From the NCBI RefSeq assembly GCF_014750655.1, contig NZ_JABBXD010000003.1, forward strand, positions 124,001 through 188,000: a DNA stretch of 64,000 bases, given 5' to 3'. Origin of the DNA: Salinimonas profundi (lineage in GTDB: Bacteria > Pseudomonadota > Gammaproteobacteria > Enterobacterales > Alteromonadaceae). This document shows, piece after piece, positions 36,990 through 46,900 of the stretch; the stretch's first letter is position 1, and the number at the start of each line of letters is the position of its first letter. Position numbers and translations under genes: made by a program. Under the pieces are notes generated by a model. The model had not been told where the DNA came from. It was given only the letters and a program-made list of their open reading frames with translations, and searched no databases.

Positions 36990-38285
36990 TCAATCGATAC
37001 TGCGAACGGATAAAGTATCTGACTGAAAATTAAGATCTACACCAGCCGCCCATTTTTCGATGATTTCTGACATTGTTAAATCAAACCAATTAAACTCATT
37101 CTCGAAGAAATGATTACAGGTAAACGATTCAAGCAATGGTGTATCCACACTCACCGGTAAGAATTTTTCATAGACAATATTCCAACCACGACTTTTTGCT
37201 TTTGTCAGATGAACATCTATCTCTTTGGCAAACAGTTTATTTTTGATGTATCCGGGAACGGGATTTTGATTAATCTGTGAAGAAACATTTAGCGCTCTTT
37301 GGTGCAAATAGTTGCTGATAACAGGAAGCTTAAAGTTTTTGGCAAGATATTTAAGGAGATTGTCGAGTTTCATCGATCTCTCAAAGGTAAAGTTAAACTC
37401 ATCCGCGTATGCTCTTGCGACATCGTATAGTAGAGATATTCTTGATCTTTCGACAATATGCTGAAAGTCTTCAATGTCCGATTTTGTAAGTTTTCGTTCA
37501 CAAATATCTGCGTATAAAGCGGTTTGCAGTTCCATTGCATTGTTGTAGTTCGAAAACCGGAGGTACATGCCGGAAGCGTATGTCTCCATTACTGGACTGT
37601 TGTAATTGACGCGCAGGCAAATGCTTTGCTTACTTTCATGAAACTTGAACTTTTTCTCGCGAATGAGATGAAATTCTTTCTTCAATGCTTTGATCTCTTC
37701 GCTTCTTTCTTCAATAACCAGAATGGCACCTTTTTCAACAAACTTTGCAATAAAGGCTCTATCTGTTTGTTGGCAACCAGTTAAACTAAATCGATTTGCA
37801 TCGCAGTATAAAGGTCCACCATCTTCTCTGTGATATTCAGACAGTAAGAGAAACAAAGCTAACTTTTCCATGTAGCTTAATTCGTTACAGTCAAAAGTTG
37901 AGTTGTATAAGTCTTCTGTACAACTGTCTAAAACCTCAGTAAACCTGGCGAGTACGTTTTTCTCTTGCTCTTCAAGACAGCCTTCGCACGTATAACCATA
38001 AGAATTAGCCTGTTCTTTGAAATTAGAACGGATCCTTATCGTCTCACCTCTCCCACAACTCTTACATCGGAAATTTGACAAATCGCAGCAGTAACTTGAT
38101 TTTGAACGTGCCAGCGATGCGATACTAGTAATTGCGGGTACAAATTCATTATTGATATCAGTCACTTTGTATTTGAAGCTCATTTCTTCAAATTCAACGT
38201 CCCAATACATCATCAGAGCTTCAGCCTCCGCCGTCGTGACTGTCTGCTCAAAACATACGTACCCTCGGTTAGTTGTAGATAACAT
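36990..38285 (-). CDS. Unknown protein with a treble zinc-ribbon motif (island cargo)
   Basis: I do not recognise this 431-residue protein. Residues about 66-101 hold CCDLSNFRCKSCGRGE and, 22 residues on, CEGC, a likely zinc-binding CxxC...CxxC module. The remainder is predicted helical and soluble, with no enzyme motif I can name. AGAGG lies 8 bases before the ATG. It is the only minus-strand gene at the left end and diverges from the restriction operon over two dyads, so it may be a regulator, a defence protein or part of the mobility machinery. Confidence 0.75.
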   Translation of the reverse strand: MLSTTNRGYVCFEQTVTTAEAEALMMYWDVEFEEMSFKYKVTDINNEFVPAITSIASLARSKSSYCCDLSNFRCKSCGRGETIRIRSNFKEQANSYGYTCEGCLEEQEKNVLARFTEVLDSCTEDLYNSTFDCNELSYMEKLALFLLLSEYHREDGGPLYCDANRFSLTGCQQTDRAFIAKFVEKGAILVIEERSEEIKALKKEFHLIREKKFKFHESKQSICLRVNYNSPVMETYASGMYLRFSNYNNAMELQTALYADICERKLTKSDIEDFQHIVERSRISLLYDVARAYADEFNFTFERSMKLDNLLKYLAKNFKLPVISNYLHQRALNVSSQINQNPVPGYIKNKLFAKEIDVHLTKAKSRGWNIVYEKFLPVSVDTPLLESFTCNHFFENEFNWFDLTMSEIIEKWAAGVDLNFQSDTLSVRSID

Positions 38286-38330
38286 TATATTTGCCTCTTG
38301 TAAGATTAGTGATTAAGACCCATTCAACTG

Positions 38331-38402
38331 CATCATTTGAAATGATGTCTTGAATTCAGTCTAAAACAAGAGTAATTTAAATGCATCATTCAAAATGGTG
38401 CA
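38331..38402. promoter_or_regulatory. Two related dyads in the divergent promoter of the restriction operon
   Basis: Dyad 1 (38331-38347) is a perfect inverted repeat, CATCATTT-G-AAATGATG. Dyad 2 (38382-38402) is TGCATCATT-CAA-AATGGTGCA, with one mismatch, and reaches to 3 bases before the ATG at 38406. Both share TGCATCATT and their centres are about 53 bases apart. They look like operators for one regulator that would control the restriction operon, and perhaps the divergent gene. The regulator is not identified. Confidence 0.6.
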
Positions 38403-38405
38403 GCT

Positions 38406-38996
38406 ATGAGAACGACTTTAAAAGCCGTCGCGAACGTGTCGCTAGGTCACCCGTTTCGAGGAAAAATAGAACCTGACAAATATGGTAACGGTAACGTCAT
38501 ACAGTTTAAGAATATTGCTGAGGATGGGGGGCTGCTTTGGCATGATGTACAACGCACCCAAGTGAAGAGCAGGCTTGAGGTAAACTGGCTTCAGCTGGGC
38601 GATATAATACTTCCAAATAGAGGAGCGAGGATCAGGGCCACTTGCCTTCTCAACCTTCCTGACAACACAGTTACGACACCACATTTTTATAACATAAGGG
38701 TTTGCGATCCATGCATAGATCCTTTGTTTTTAACTTGGCAAATCAACCAAAAGCCCACACAGCGCTATTTTGAGAAAACCGCCGAGGGCTCACGTCAACT
38801 GAGCTTAAGAAAAAGTATTGTTGAAGATATTGAAATAGTTATTCCAAGCATCGCTGAACAACAAAGCATCATAAATATCTATGCTGCGGCTCAGAGAGAA
38901 AAGGAGATATATACTGAGTTGCTTCAAAATAGAGCCACGCATTTAGACTGTATAGCTAAACATATACTGGAACCAAGTCAAACTTGTAAGGGGTAG
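38406..38996 (+). CDS. HsdS-like protein with a single target-recognition domain
   Basis: This 196-residue protein looks like half of a type I specificity subunit. It has one recognition domain (GHPFRGKIEPDKYGNGNVIQ ... WLQLGDIILPNRG ... GSRQLSLRKSIVEDIEIVIP) and then one conserved helix (IAEQQSIINIYAAAQREKEIYTELL). Full HsdS proteins have two of each. Half-size HsdS proteins can work as dimers. It starts inside dyad 2's reach with no good ribosome-binding site and is followed 4 bases later by hsdM. It could give the methylase an alternative specificity or act as a regulator. Confidence 0.8.
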   Translation: MRTTLKAVANVSLGHPFRGKIEPDKYGNGNVIQFKNIAEDGGLLWHDVQRTQVKSRLEVNWLQLGDIILPNRGARIRATCLLNLPDNTVTTPHFYNIRVCDPCIDPLFLTWQINQKPTQRYFEKTAEGSRQLSLRKSIVEDIEIVIPSIAEQQSIINIYAAAQREKEIYTELLQNRATHLDCIAKHILEPSQTCKG

Positions 38997-39000
38997 AGAG

Positions 39001-40518
39001 ATGTCCACAAAAGCTATAGACCAAAGTGACATTAACAAAGCAGTATGGGCTGCCTGCGATACGTTCCGTGGCGTGATCAGTGCTGACACTTACAAAGACT
39101 TCATTCTGACGATGTTGTTTCTAAAATACATCTCTGATTTATACAAAGACGAATACAACAAGTTGGTCGCACAATATGGAGAGAATCCTGAGCTCATCCG
39201 CGCCATGATGTCGAAACAGCGTTTCGTGTTACCAGAAGGTGCAAGCTTCTGGGACCTCTATGAGAAGCGCTATGAAGCAGGCAATGGTGAACGTATTGAT
39301 AAAGCCCTTCATGCTATTGAAGAAGCGAACGGCAGTAAGCTTAAAAATGTATTCCAGGATATCAGTTTTAATACTGACCGACTTGGGCAGGAAAAGCAAA
39401 AGAACGACTTGCTTCGTCATTTACTGGATGACTTCGGTAAAGACATTTTAGATTTGAGCTCCGAGCGAGTGGGTAGTTTAGACATCATCGGTAATGCCTA
39501 TGAATACCTCATCAAACATTTCGCGGCGGGTAGCGGTGCCACCGCAGGTGAATATTACACCCCCCCAGAGGTATCGACGCTATTAGCAACAGTGTTAGAG
39601 CCTGTCGAAGGTGACCAAATATGTGACCCATGTACAGGCAGTGGCTCATTGCTTCTAAAATGTGGCGCTATGGTTCGCAAGAATTCAGGCTCGAAGAAAT
39701 ATGCGCTGTTCGGTCAGGAAGCGATAGGTTCAACATGGGCCCTGGCAAAAATGAATATGTTTCTTCACGGAGAGGACAATCATCGTATTGAATGGGGAGA
39801 CACAATCCGCAATCCATTATTAAAAGAAAAAGGCGGCTCGCGCTTAATTCATTTTGATGTGGTAACCGCAAACCCTCCCTTTAGTCTGGACAAATGGGGT
39901 TTTGAAGACGCAAGTAATGATCATTTTGGCCGATTCAGAAGGGGAATACCGCCGAAAACCAAAGGTGACTACGCCTTCATAAGCCACATGATCGAAACCC
40001 TTAAACCTGAAACAGGCAGAATGGGTGTAGTTGTGCCTCATGGCGTTCTTTTCCGCGCATCTTCAGAAGGGAAAATTCGCCAGCAACTGATTGAAGAAAA
40101 TCTACTGGATACCGTTATCGGCCTGCCAGAAAAGCTCTTCTTTGGAACAGGTATTCCTGCTGCCATCCTGGTTTTCAAGAAACAGAAAACCGATAACAAC
40201 GTCCTGTTTATTGATGCAAGCCGTGAGTTCAAAGCAGGTAAAAACCAAAACCAGTTAACACCTGAGAATATTCAAAAGATTATCGATACCTACAAAGCGC
40301 GAGAAAGCGTTGATAAGTATGCTTATCTTGCAAGTTTCGATGAGATTAAAGAGAACGATTTTAACCTTAATATTCCTCGCTATGTGGATACTTTTGAAAA
40401 AGAAGCCGATATCGATTTGGTCGCAGTGCGTAATGAGCGTGTACAGCTTAAAGGCGAGCTGCAAACCCTTGAAGCAGAAATGGAAGGCTACTTAAAGGAA
40501 TTGGGTTATGGTGCCTAG
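39001..40518 (+). CDS. hsdM: Type I restriction-modification methylase subunit HsdM
   Basis: This 505-residue N6-adenine methyltransferase has the N-terminal HsdM domain (about 10-150) and the catalytic domain with the AdoMet motif DPCTGSGS (209-216) and the catalytic NPPF (291-294). GEYYTPPEV precedes motif I, as usual. The C-terminus ends in a coiled coil. All motifs are intact, so methylation is possible if a specificity subunit is present. Its end overlaps the hsdS start by 11 bases. Confidence 0.96.
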   Translation: MSTKAIDQSDINKAVWAACDTFRGVISADTYKDFILTMLFLKYISDLYKDEYNKLVAQYGENPELIRAMMSKQRFVLPEGASFWDLYEKRYEAGNGERIDKALHAIEEANGSKLKNVFQDISFNTDRLGQEKQKNDLLRHLLDDFGKDILDLSSERVGSLDIIGNAYEYLIKHFAAGSGATAGEYYTPPEVSTLLATVLEPVEGDQICDPCTGSGSLLLKCGAMVRKNSGSKKYALFGQEAIGSTWALAKMNMFLHGEDNHRIEWGDTIRNPLLKEKGGSRLIHFDVVTANPPFSLDKWGFEDASNDHFGRFRRGIPPKTKGDYAFISHMIETLKPETGRMGVVVPHGVLFRASSEGKIRQQLIEENLLDTVIGLPEKLFFGTGIPAAILVFKKQKTDNNVLFIDASREFKAGKNQNQLTPENIQKIIDTYKARESVDKYAYLASFDEIKENDFNLNIPRYVDTFEKEADIDLVAVRNERVQLKGELQTLEAEMEGYLKELGYGA

Positions 40519-41803
40519 TGACTGGAAAACGTTAACGCTTGGTGACCTAATCATCAATAGCGCTTTCGGGCCTTGATTTTCATCCGATTTGTATTCAGAA
40601 AAAGGGGCTATTGGAACTATACGTACCACTGACCTTTGTGATGAAGGAACAATAAATTATCAAACAATTCCTTACGCTAATTTAGATGTTAACGAATTCA
40701 GCTCACATATTCTTGAAAGTGGTGATTTACTAATTACCCGCTCTGGTTCGTGTGGCATCCCATGTATTTTTGAGAAACAAGAAAAGCCGATAGTTGCAGG
40801 AGCATTCCTAATAAGATTCAAACTTAAGGGTGATGTCGATCCTTCTTATCTACACTCGCTATTAAAATATGATGTGACACAGCATCACATTTCAAAAATG
40901 GCATCCGGGGGGGTACAAAAGAATCTTACAGGCACTAGTTTAAAGAAATTGAAACTACAGTTACCAGAGCTTTTAGAGCAACGTAAAGTCGCCAAAATCT
41001 TATCCACTTGGGATAAAGCGATTAGCGCTATCGAGCGCCTAATCGACAACAGCAAGCAGCAGAAAAAAGCTCTGATGCAGCAGCTGCTCACAGGCAAAAA
41101 ACGCCTACTTGATGATTCAGGTATGCCGTTTGAGGGAGAGTGGGAAGATAGGAAGCTTGAGGACATTTCTTCTTTGATGACCGATTACGTGGCTAATGGA
41201 AGTTTTCAATCATTGAGAGAAAATGTAAATGTTACAGAGAGTAAAGATTATGCATTGTATGTGAGGCTGGTTGATCTTCGTGCTGGACTCGGACATTCAG
41301 AGCAAAAATACGTAGATAAAGAAAGCTTCAATTTCCTGAAAAAATCCTGTCTACAGGGAGGCGAACTCCTGATGGCAAACATAGGTGCAAATGTTGGGGA
41401 GGTCTGGCAGATGCCTAACGTTGATCTACCAGCCACCCTAGCACCAAATATGCTCATGACCAAATTCAAAAGTTACATCGATAGTGGTTATGTATTTTTT
41501 TTTCTGGCAAGTGATTTTGGTCAAAACCGTATTTCTAAGGTAATTGCGGGAAGCGGTCATCCAAAAATCAATAAAACTGAGTTAAAACAAGTAAAAGTTT
41601 TATTACCACCTCTTAAAGAACAACAAAAAATCACCAAAGTTCTCATCAATGCCGGCAAAGAAATAGAGCTATTAGAGCGACAGCTTGCTGACCTAAAGCA
41701 AGAGAAAAAAGCGCTGATGCAACAACTATTAACAGGCAAGCGCAGAGTGAAAATTGATGATAAGGAAGTCGCACAATGTCAAAAGGCAAAAATCAACACG
41801 TAG
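40508..41803 (+). pseudogene. hsdS: Type I specificity subunit hsdS with in-frame stop at codon 23
   Basis: The natural start is the ATG at 40508, overlapping hsdM: VPSDWKTLTLGDLIINSAFGP, then TGA at 40574-40576, then FSSDLYSEKGAIGTIRTTDL in the same frame. HsdS proteins usually read FGPRFSS here, so one change from CGA (Arg) to TGA explains the stop. The rest is a full subunit with two recognition domains and two conserved helices (each ending KKALMQQLLTGK). Restart at the TTG at 40589 would give a 404-residue protein lacking the first 27 residues. No ribosome-binding site supports that. A sequencing error is possible. Confidence 0.85.
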
Positions 41804-42009
41804 TGAAGCACCCTGATGGCTGGGCAGTGAAAGGTGCGGGAAATAGCAAAGCCACGAAGGTTACCAATACTCAGCGAGAGGCTATAGATAGAGCTGAAGA
41901 TATAGCCAGGAATCAACGATCAGATACAAAAATACATGGAAGAGACGGCAAAATCAGGGCTGGTAATAGCTACGGTAATGATCCGCATCCGCCTAAAGAT
42001 AAAAAGTAA
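41776..42009 (+). CDS. DUF2188 family small protein
   Basis: This 77-residue protein is charged and Lys-rich. HVVKHPDGWAVKGAGNSKAT, then TQREAIDRAEDIARNQ and IHGRDGKIRAGNSYGNDPHPPKD, match the DUF2188 pattern (two beta strands, a helix, then HGRDGKI). It overlaps the 3' end of hsdS by 28 bases and precedes the nucleotidyltransferase gene by 8. Function unknown. Such proteins occur in restriction and other defence loci. Confidence 0.85.
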   Translation: MSKGKNQHVVKHPDGWAVKGAGNSKATKVTNTQREAIDRAEDIARNQRSDTKIHGRDGKIRAGNSYGNDPHPPKDKK

Positions 42010-42017
42010 GGACTTTC

Positions 42018-43292
42018 ATGACAACTTCGGAAATGTTCTCCAGCTTTCTAAGCAATCTAGCTATAAATAATGCTGGGGCAATTACTTCTAGGTATGAAGA
42101 AATCACATCAGCGCTTAATAAAAAATTTAGGGAGACCGAATCTAAGACTGCCAACAGTTTACAAGTCGGTTCATATGGACGCTGGACTGGGATTAAAGGT
42201 ATTTCCGATTTAGATATGCTCTTTGTCATGCCCGCATCTAAATGGGCCCTTTACGAGAATGGAAAGCAATCCAAGTTGCTAGACGATACTCGAGAAGCAA
42301 TCAAAGCCAGGTACCCCGCAACTACGGTAAAAAAAGACCGATTGGTTGTTCAAGTTGTTTACAACAATTTCATGGTAGAGGTTCAGCCTGTATTTGAACA
42401 AAGCGATGGTAGTTTTAAATATCCAGACACATACAATGGCGGCAGTTGGAAGATCACCAAACCTCGAGACGAAATAAGAGCAATGAAAGAATTTGTTGCT
42501 CAGAAAAACAAAAATCTTCGAAAACTATGCAAAATGGCCAGAGCTTGGAAAAACAAGCATGGGGTCGGCATGGGAGGACTACTAATTGATACCTTGGCAT
42601 ATAACTTTTTGAAATCCAGAACCGATTACGATAATCGTTCAACGGCGTATTATGACTGGATGTGCCGAGACTTCTTTCTTTACCTCTCAGAAGAGCCAAA
42701 TAAAGATTACTACCTCGCTCTAGGCAGTAATCAACGAGTAAGCGTTAAAAGTAAGTTTCAACGCAAAGCAAAAGAAGCGTATCAGCAGTGTTGTGATGCT
42801 ATTGCTGCTGAAGAAACTAATTCAGCAAACAAGAAATGGAAAAAAGTGTTTGGCCGCCCATTTCCTGCAGCCCAAACTGAAACTAAAGCAGCTAAGGCTT
42901 ATCGTGATACCGAACAGTTTATCGAAGACCTTTACCCAGTAGATGTTCGATTCAACCTAAAGCTTGAATGTGAGGTATCACAGAATGGCTTTAGAGTCGA
43001 ATTACTTCGTAACATGCTCTCCAGACGGCTAAAACTTGCACCTTCCAAGAGACTCGATTTTTACGTCACCGAGATAGATGTTCCTGGTGAATTTACCTTG
43101 AAGTGGAAAGTTTTAAATCGCGGGGCTGAAGCTGAGCGCAGAGACTGTATCAGAGGAAATATTGTTGCTGATGCAGGCTACAGGAAGTTGCGTGAGAGGA
43201 CGAGCTTCGCTGGTGAACATATAGTTGAATGTTACGCAATACAAAATGGCGTTGTAGTGGCGAAGGATAGGATTCACGTACCAATCCAGTGA
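42018..43292 (+). CDS. CBASS-like nucleotidyltransferase with AGS-C sensor domain
   Basis: This 424-residue enzyme has the CD-NTase core: GSYGRW at 51-56, the metal-binding DLD at 64-66, and a likely third carboxylate at Glu121 in VEVQPVF. Residues about 320-424 match the adenylyl/guanylyl-cyclase and SMODS C-terminal sensor domain (AGS-C): LKWKVLNRG, RDCIRGNI, GEHIVECYAIQNGVVVAKD. CD-NTases make cyclic oligonucleotide signals on phage infection. The effector is presumably the SLATT protein encoded 7 bases downstream. It has no Cap2/Cap3 ancillary genes. It is embedded between hsdS and hsdR in what looks like one operon. Confidence 0.88.
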   Translation: MTTSEMFSSFLSNLAINNAGAITSRYEEITSALNKKFRETESKTANSLQVGSYGRWTGIKGISDLDMLFVMPASKWALYENGKQSKLLDDTREAIKARYPATTVKKDRLVVQVVYNNFMVEVQPVFEQSDGSFKYPDTYNGGSWKITKPRDEIRAMKEFVAQKNKNLRKLCKMARAWKNKHGVGMGGLLIDTLAYNFLKSRTDYDNRSTAYYDWMCRDFFLYLSEEPNKDYYLALGSNQRVSVKSKFQRKAKEAYQQCCDAIAAEETNSANKKWKKVFGRPFPAAQTETKAAKAYRDTEQFIEDLYPVDVRFNLKLECEVSQNGFRVELLRNMLSRRLKLAPSKRLDFYVTEIDVPGEFTLKWKVLNRGAEAERRDCIRGNIVADAGYRKLRERTSFAGEHIVECYAIQNGVVVAKDRIHVPIQ

Positions 43293-43299
43293 GGTATTT

Positions 43300-43914
43300 A
43301 TGGAAAAAAACAATTTACTAAAACATATTGCAGAAACTGGCTATAACGTTGGTTACAGCGCAAAACTCCACTTTGCCAGTTTTGAAATGATAGAAAAGCT
43401 TCCAGGCTTGATTAGTTTTGTCTCGACCGCTTTCGGTATATATGCGTTGGCATTTTCTCAATTATCCACCAAATTCATGTCATGCACACTATTAGTACTT
43501 GGTCTTATCGGTTTATACATTACGATGAAAAATGGTGAAAAAGCCAATTATGAAGAGAAAGGTATCCTTCTAACTAACTTGTTCAATGAACTGAAGCATC
43601 TCTTGTCCGAAGCGGAGAAAACATCGTCTGATTCGAGTCTTATAACAAGCAAACTCCAGGACATTGAGTCTCGGTACAACACGAGTTGCGCTTCTCATCA
43701 TGTGATGTTCGCATCTTGGTTCGCACACTATAAGTTTTTTTGGGAACAACAAACTTCATGGATTGAAAAACACCGTTCATTTGGTTTTTTCAGAGACAAG
43801 GTTCCGTTAACTCTTTGGTTTTCACTTATCGTTTTAGTGATTTTAACCACATTTCATTACACCAGTTTGCTGGGAGTCTTTTGTCACCATTTGAATAATA
43901 ATTGTGGTAACTAA
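43300..43914 (+). CDS. SLATT-type membrane effector
   Basis: This 204-residue protein has two adjacent membrane helices (about 35-53 and 58-76) followed by a cytoplasmic helical region (77-165) and a third hydrophobic segment (about 169-191). This is the layout of SLATT domains, membrane effectors associated with nucleotide-sensing defence systems. They are thought to form pores or channels when activated. Its stop overlaps the hsdR start (TAATG), so it is translationally tied to hsdR. Confidence 0.8.
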   Translation: MEKNNLLKHIAETGYNVGYSAKLHFASFEMIEKLPGLISFVSTAFGIYALAFSQLSTKFMSCTLLVLGLIGLYITMKNGEKANYEEKGILLTNLFNELKHLLSEAEKTSSDSSLITSKLQDIESRYNTSCASHHVMFASWFAHYKFFWEQQTSWIEKHRSFGFFRDKVPLTLWFSLIVLVILTTFHYTSLLGVFCHHLNNNCGN

Positions 43915-46900
43915 TGAACGTCTCTAATGTAACTTTCCAAGAAGAATTCAGCGCCAAAATTCCGGCTCTAGCACTGCTAGCTAATTTGGGTTACACATAC
44001 CTGCCACCAAGCCAGTGTGAAGCGTTACGCGGCAACACTTTGGCGAACGAAAAAAAAAGTACCCATCAGGTTATTTTGCTATCTGTGATGCGAGCCTATT
44101 TAGCAAAGCAAACCTTTTCGTTGGCAGGGAAGCAGCATAAGCTATCAGAGGCAGGCATCAATAAGATTATCCATGAACTAAGCCCTGCAATGAACTTAGG
44201 TTTAAAGGCCGCTAACGAGAGGATCTACAACGCATTAATTTATGGTATTAGTGTTACTGAATTCATCGATGGTAAAAAAGCCTCACCCACCATTAAGCTT
44301 ATCGACTGGCAAAACATTAATAACAACCAGTTCCACTTTACTGAGGAATTTGTCGTTCAAAATGCAGAAGCTACAGGTAATCGAATCCCGGATATTGTAT
44401 GTTTTGTGAATGGTTTACCTCTTGTAGTCATCGAGGCGAAGCGCCCGGACTCTAATAAAGAGGGTAAATCAACCAACGCAGAAGCGGTCTCTCAGCATAT
44501 CCGAAATCAAGGCCAGGCTGAAATCCCTCATTTATATGCATTCAGCCAGTTGTTGCTTGCAATTAATGGACATGATGGCCTGTATGCAACTTGTGGAACA
44601 AAAGTTAAGTTCTGGGCGAAGTGGAAGGAAGAGCAAATACCTGAAGCCGAATTTGCCAGGTTAAAAAACCTCAAACTGAGCGATGAACAATTGGAAGGTC
44701 TCTTTCAGTATCGTCCTATTAAAGCAAAAGATGACTACCTGTCACTTGTGGCTGCCGGGGACTTGGCCGTAACCGATCAAGACCGTCTCATTATCAGTTT
44801 GTTGAGCCCAGAACGGCTATTAGATATCACTCGCTTTTTTACCTTATTCGATAAAAAAGCAGGCAAAATTGTTGCTCGGTATCAGCAGGTGTTCGGTATC
44901 AAGGCGCTGATCGAGCGAATTAATACATTCGATAACTCAGGCGCTCGAGAAGGTGGTGTTATCTGGCATACCACGGGCAGCGGAAAGTCTTTTACCATGG
45001 TGTTCTTATCAAAAGCGCTCATTTGGCTGGAAGAATTAGCGCAATGCCGCGTGATTATCGTGACTGACCGAGTGGACTTGGAAGATCAGCTAAGCCGCAC
45101 TTTTGCATCTGGTGGAGTATTAACTGACCGGGATAAAAAAGATGCAATGGCAACTACTGGGAAGCGTTTAGCCGAACAGATAGGTAAAGGAAATGAAAGG
45201 GTTATCTTTTCGATAATCAACAAGTTTGGCTCCGCGATTAAGTACAAAGAATGCTTCAATGACAGCCCGAATATTATTGTCCTGGTTGACGAGGGTCACC
45301 GTAGTCAAAATGGTGAAAATAATATCCGGATGCAACAGACTCTGCCAAAAGCAGCCTACATCGCTTTCACAGGCACGCCGCTGTTAAAAGAAGATAAGAC
45401 CGAGAACAAGTTCGGAAAGATCATTCACTCCTACACTATGCAGCAAGCTGTTGAAGATAAGACCGTCACACCTTTGCTGTACGAAGAGCGCATCCCTGAG
45501 CTGAACGTTAACGACAAAGCCATTGATGCCTGGTTCGAACGCAGCACCAGTAAGCTGACTGACGACCAAAAGTCTGATTTAAAAAAGAAGTTTTCACAGA
45601 AAGGTCAGATTTATCAAACTGAAGGTCGCATCGAGTTAATCGCCTATGATATCGCCGATCATTTTCAGAACTTCAAGCAACAAGGCCTAAAGGGTCAGTT
45701 AGCATGTGACTCTAAGGCCTCTGCAATACGCTATAAGAAAGCTTTAGATAAAATAGGTACGGTAACTTCAGTTGTGACGATGTCGGCTCCAGATACTCGC
45801 GAGGGGCATGAAACTGTAGACCAGGAAAGTAAAGACATCGTCCAGAACTGGTGGAAGGCTAACGTCAATAAAATGGACGAGAAGGCCTATACCAAGGCAA
45901 TTATCGAAGAATATGAAAGGGACGACGGCCCAGACATCATGATAGTGGTCGATAAGTTACTGACGGGCTTTGATGAACCCAAAAACACAGTATTGTATAT
46001 CGATAAACCACTCAAAGAGCACAACCTCATCCAAGCAATCGCCCGTGTAAACCGTCTGCACAGTAAAAAGCAGTTTGGTTACTTAATAGATTACCGGGGC
46101 ATTTTGAAAGAACTTGATACCACTATTGAAAGGTATCAAGACCTTGCTGAACGTACTCAAGGCGGATTTGATATTGAGGATCTTAAAGGTTTGTATAACC
46201 GAATGGATACTGAGTACAAGAAGCTACCGGGGTTACACGGTGATTTGTGGGCAATTTTCGATGGCGTAAAAAACAAGCAAGATGGCCCGGCACTTCGCCA
46301 GGCGCTAGCGCCGAAGGTGCAGGAAATCGACGGCAAGCTTGTTGATACCAACCTGAAAAAGCGTGATGACTTTTATTCTGTGCTGATTTCATATTCAAAT
46401 TGCATGAAAGTAGCCCTGCAATCAGCTACCTATTTTGAAGACAAGTCATTTGATAATAAACGTGACGTATATAAACGTGATCTGAAAATGTTTATCGGTT
46501 TGCGCAAACAAGTTCGTGAAGATGCAGACGAAACGATTAATTACGATGAGTACGCGGAAGACATCAGAAGCCTGCTAGACAAGCATATAGCTGGTATAGA
46601 AGTTAAAGAGCCAGGTGGGGCGTATTTAGTCGGGAATCTAGGCAAAGACGTCAAACCACACGAGATGAGCGATGTTGAGGCCCGTAACCAAACTGACAAG
46701 ATTACTGGTCGAATCACGAAAATGATTGAGCAGGATCTGGCGGATGATCCATATGCTCAGGAATATTTTTCGAAGATGCTGAAGAAGGCTATTGAAGATG
46801 CCAGAGCCATGTTTGATGCTCCGGTTAAGCAATACATCTTATTCGCTGACTTTGAACAGGAAGTTAAAGAACGTAAAGTTGCTGACCTTCCTAAAGACTT

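Noticed and set aside
40589-41803. hsdS as an intact gene starting at TTG 40589
   Set aside because: This start has no ribosome-binding site and would omit the conserved N-terminal segment that is present upstream in the same frame before the TGA.
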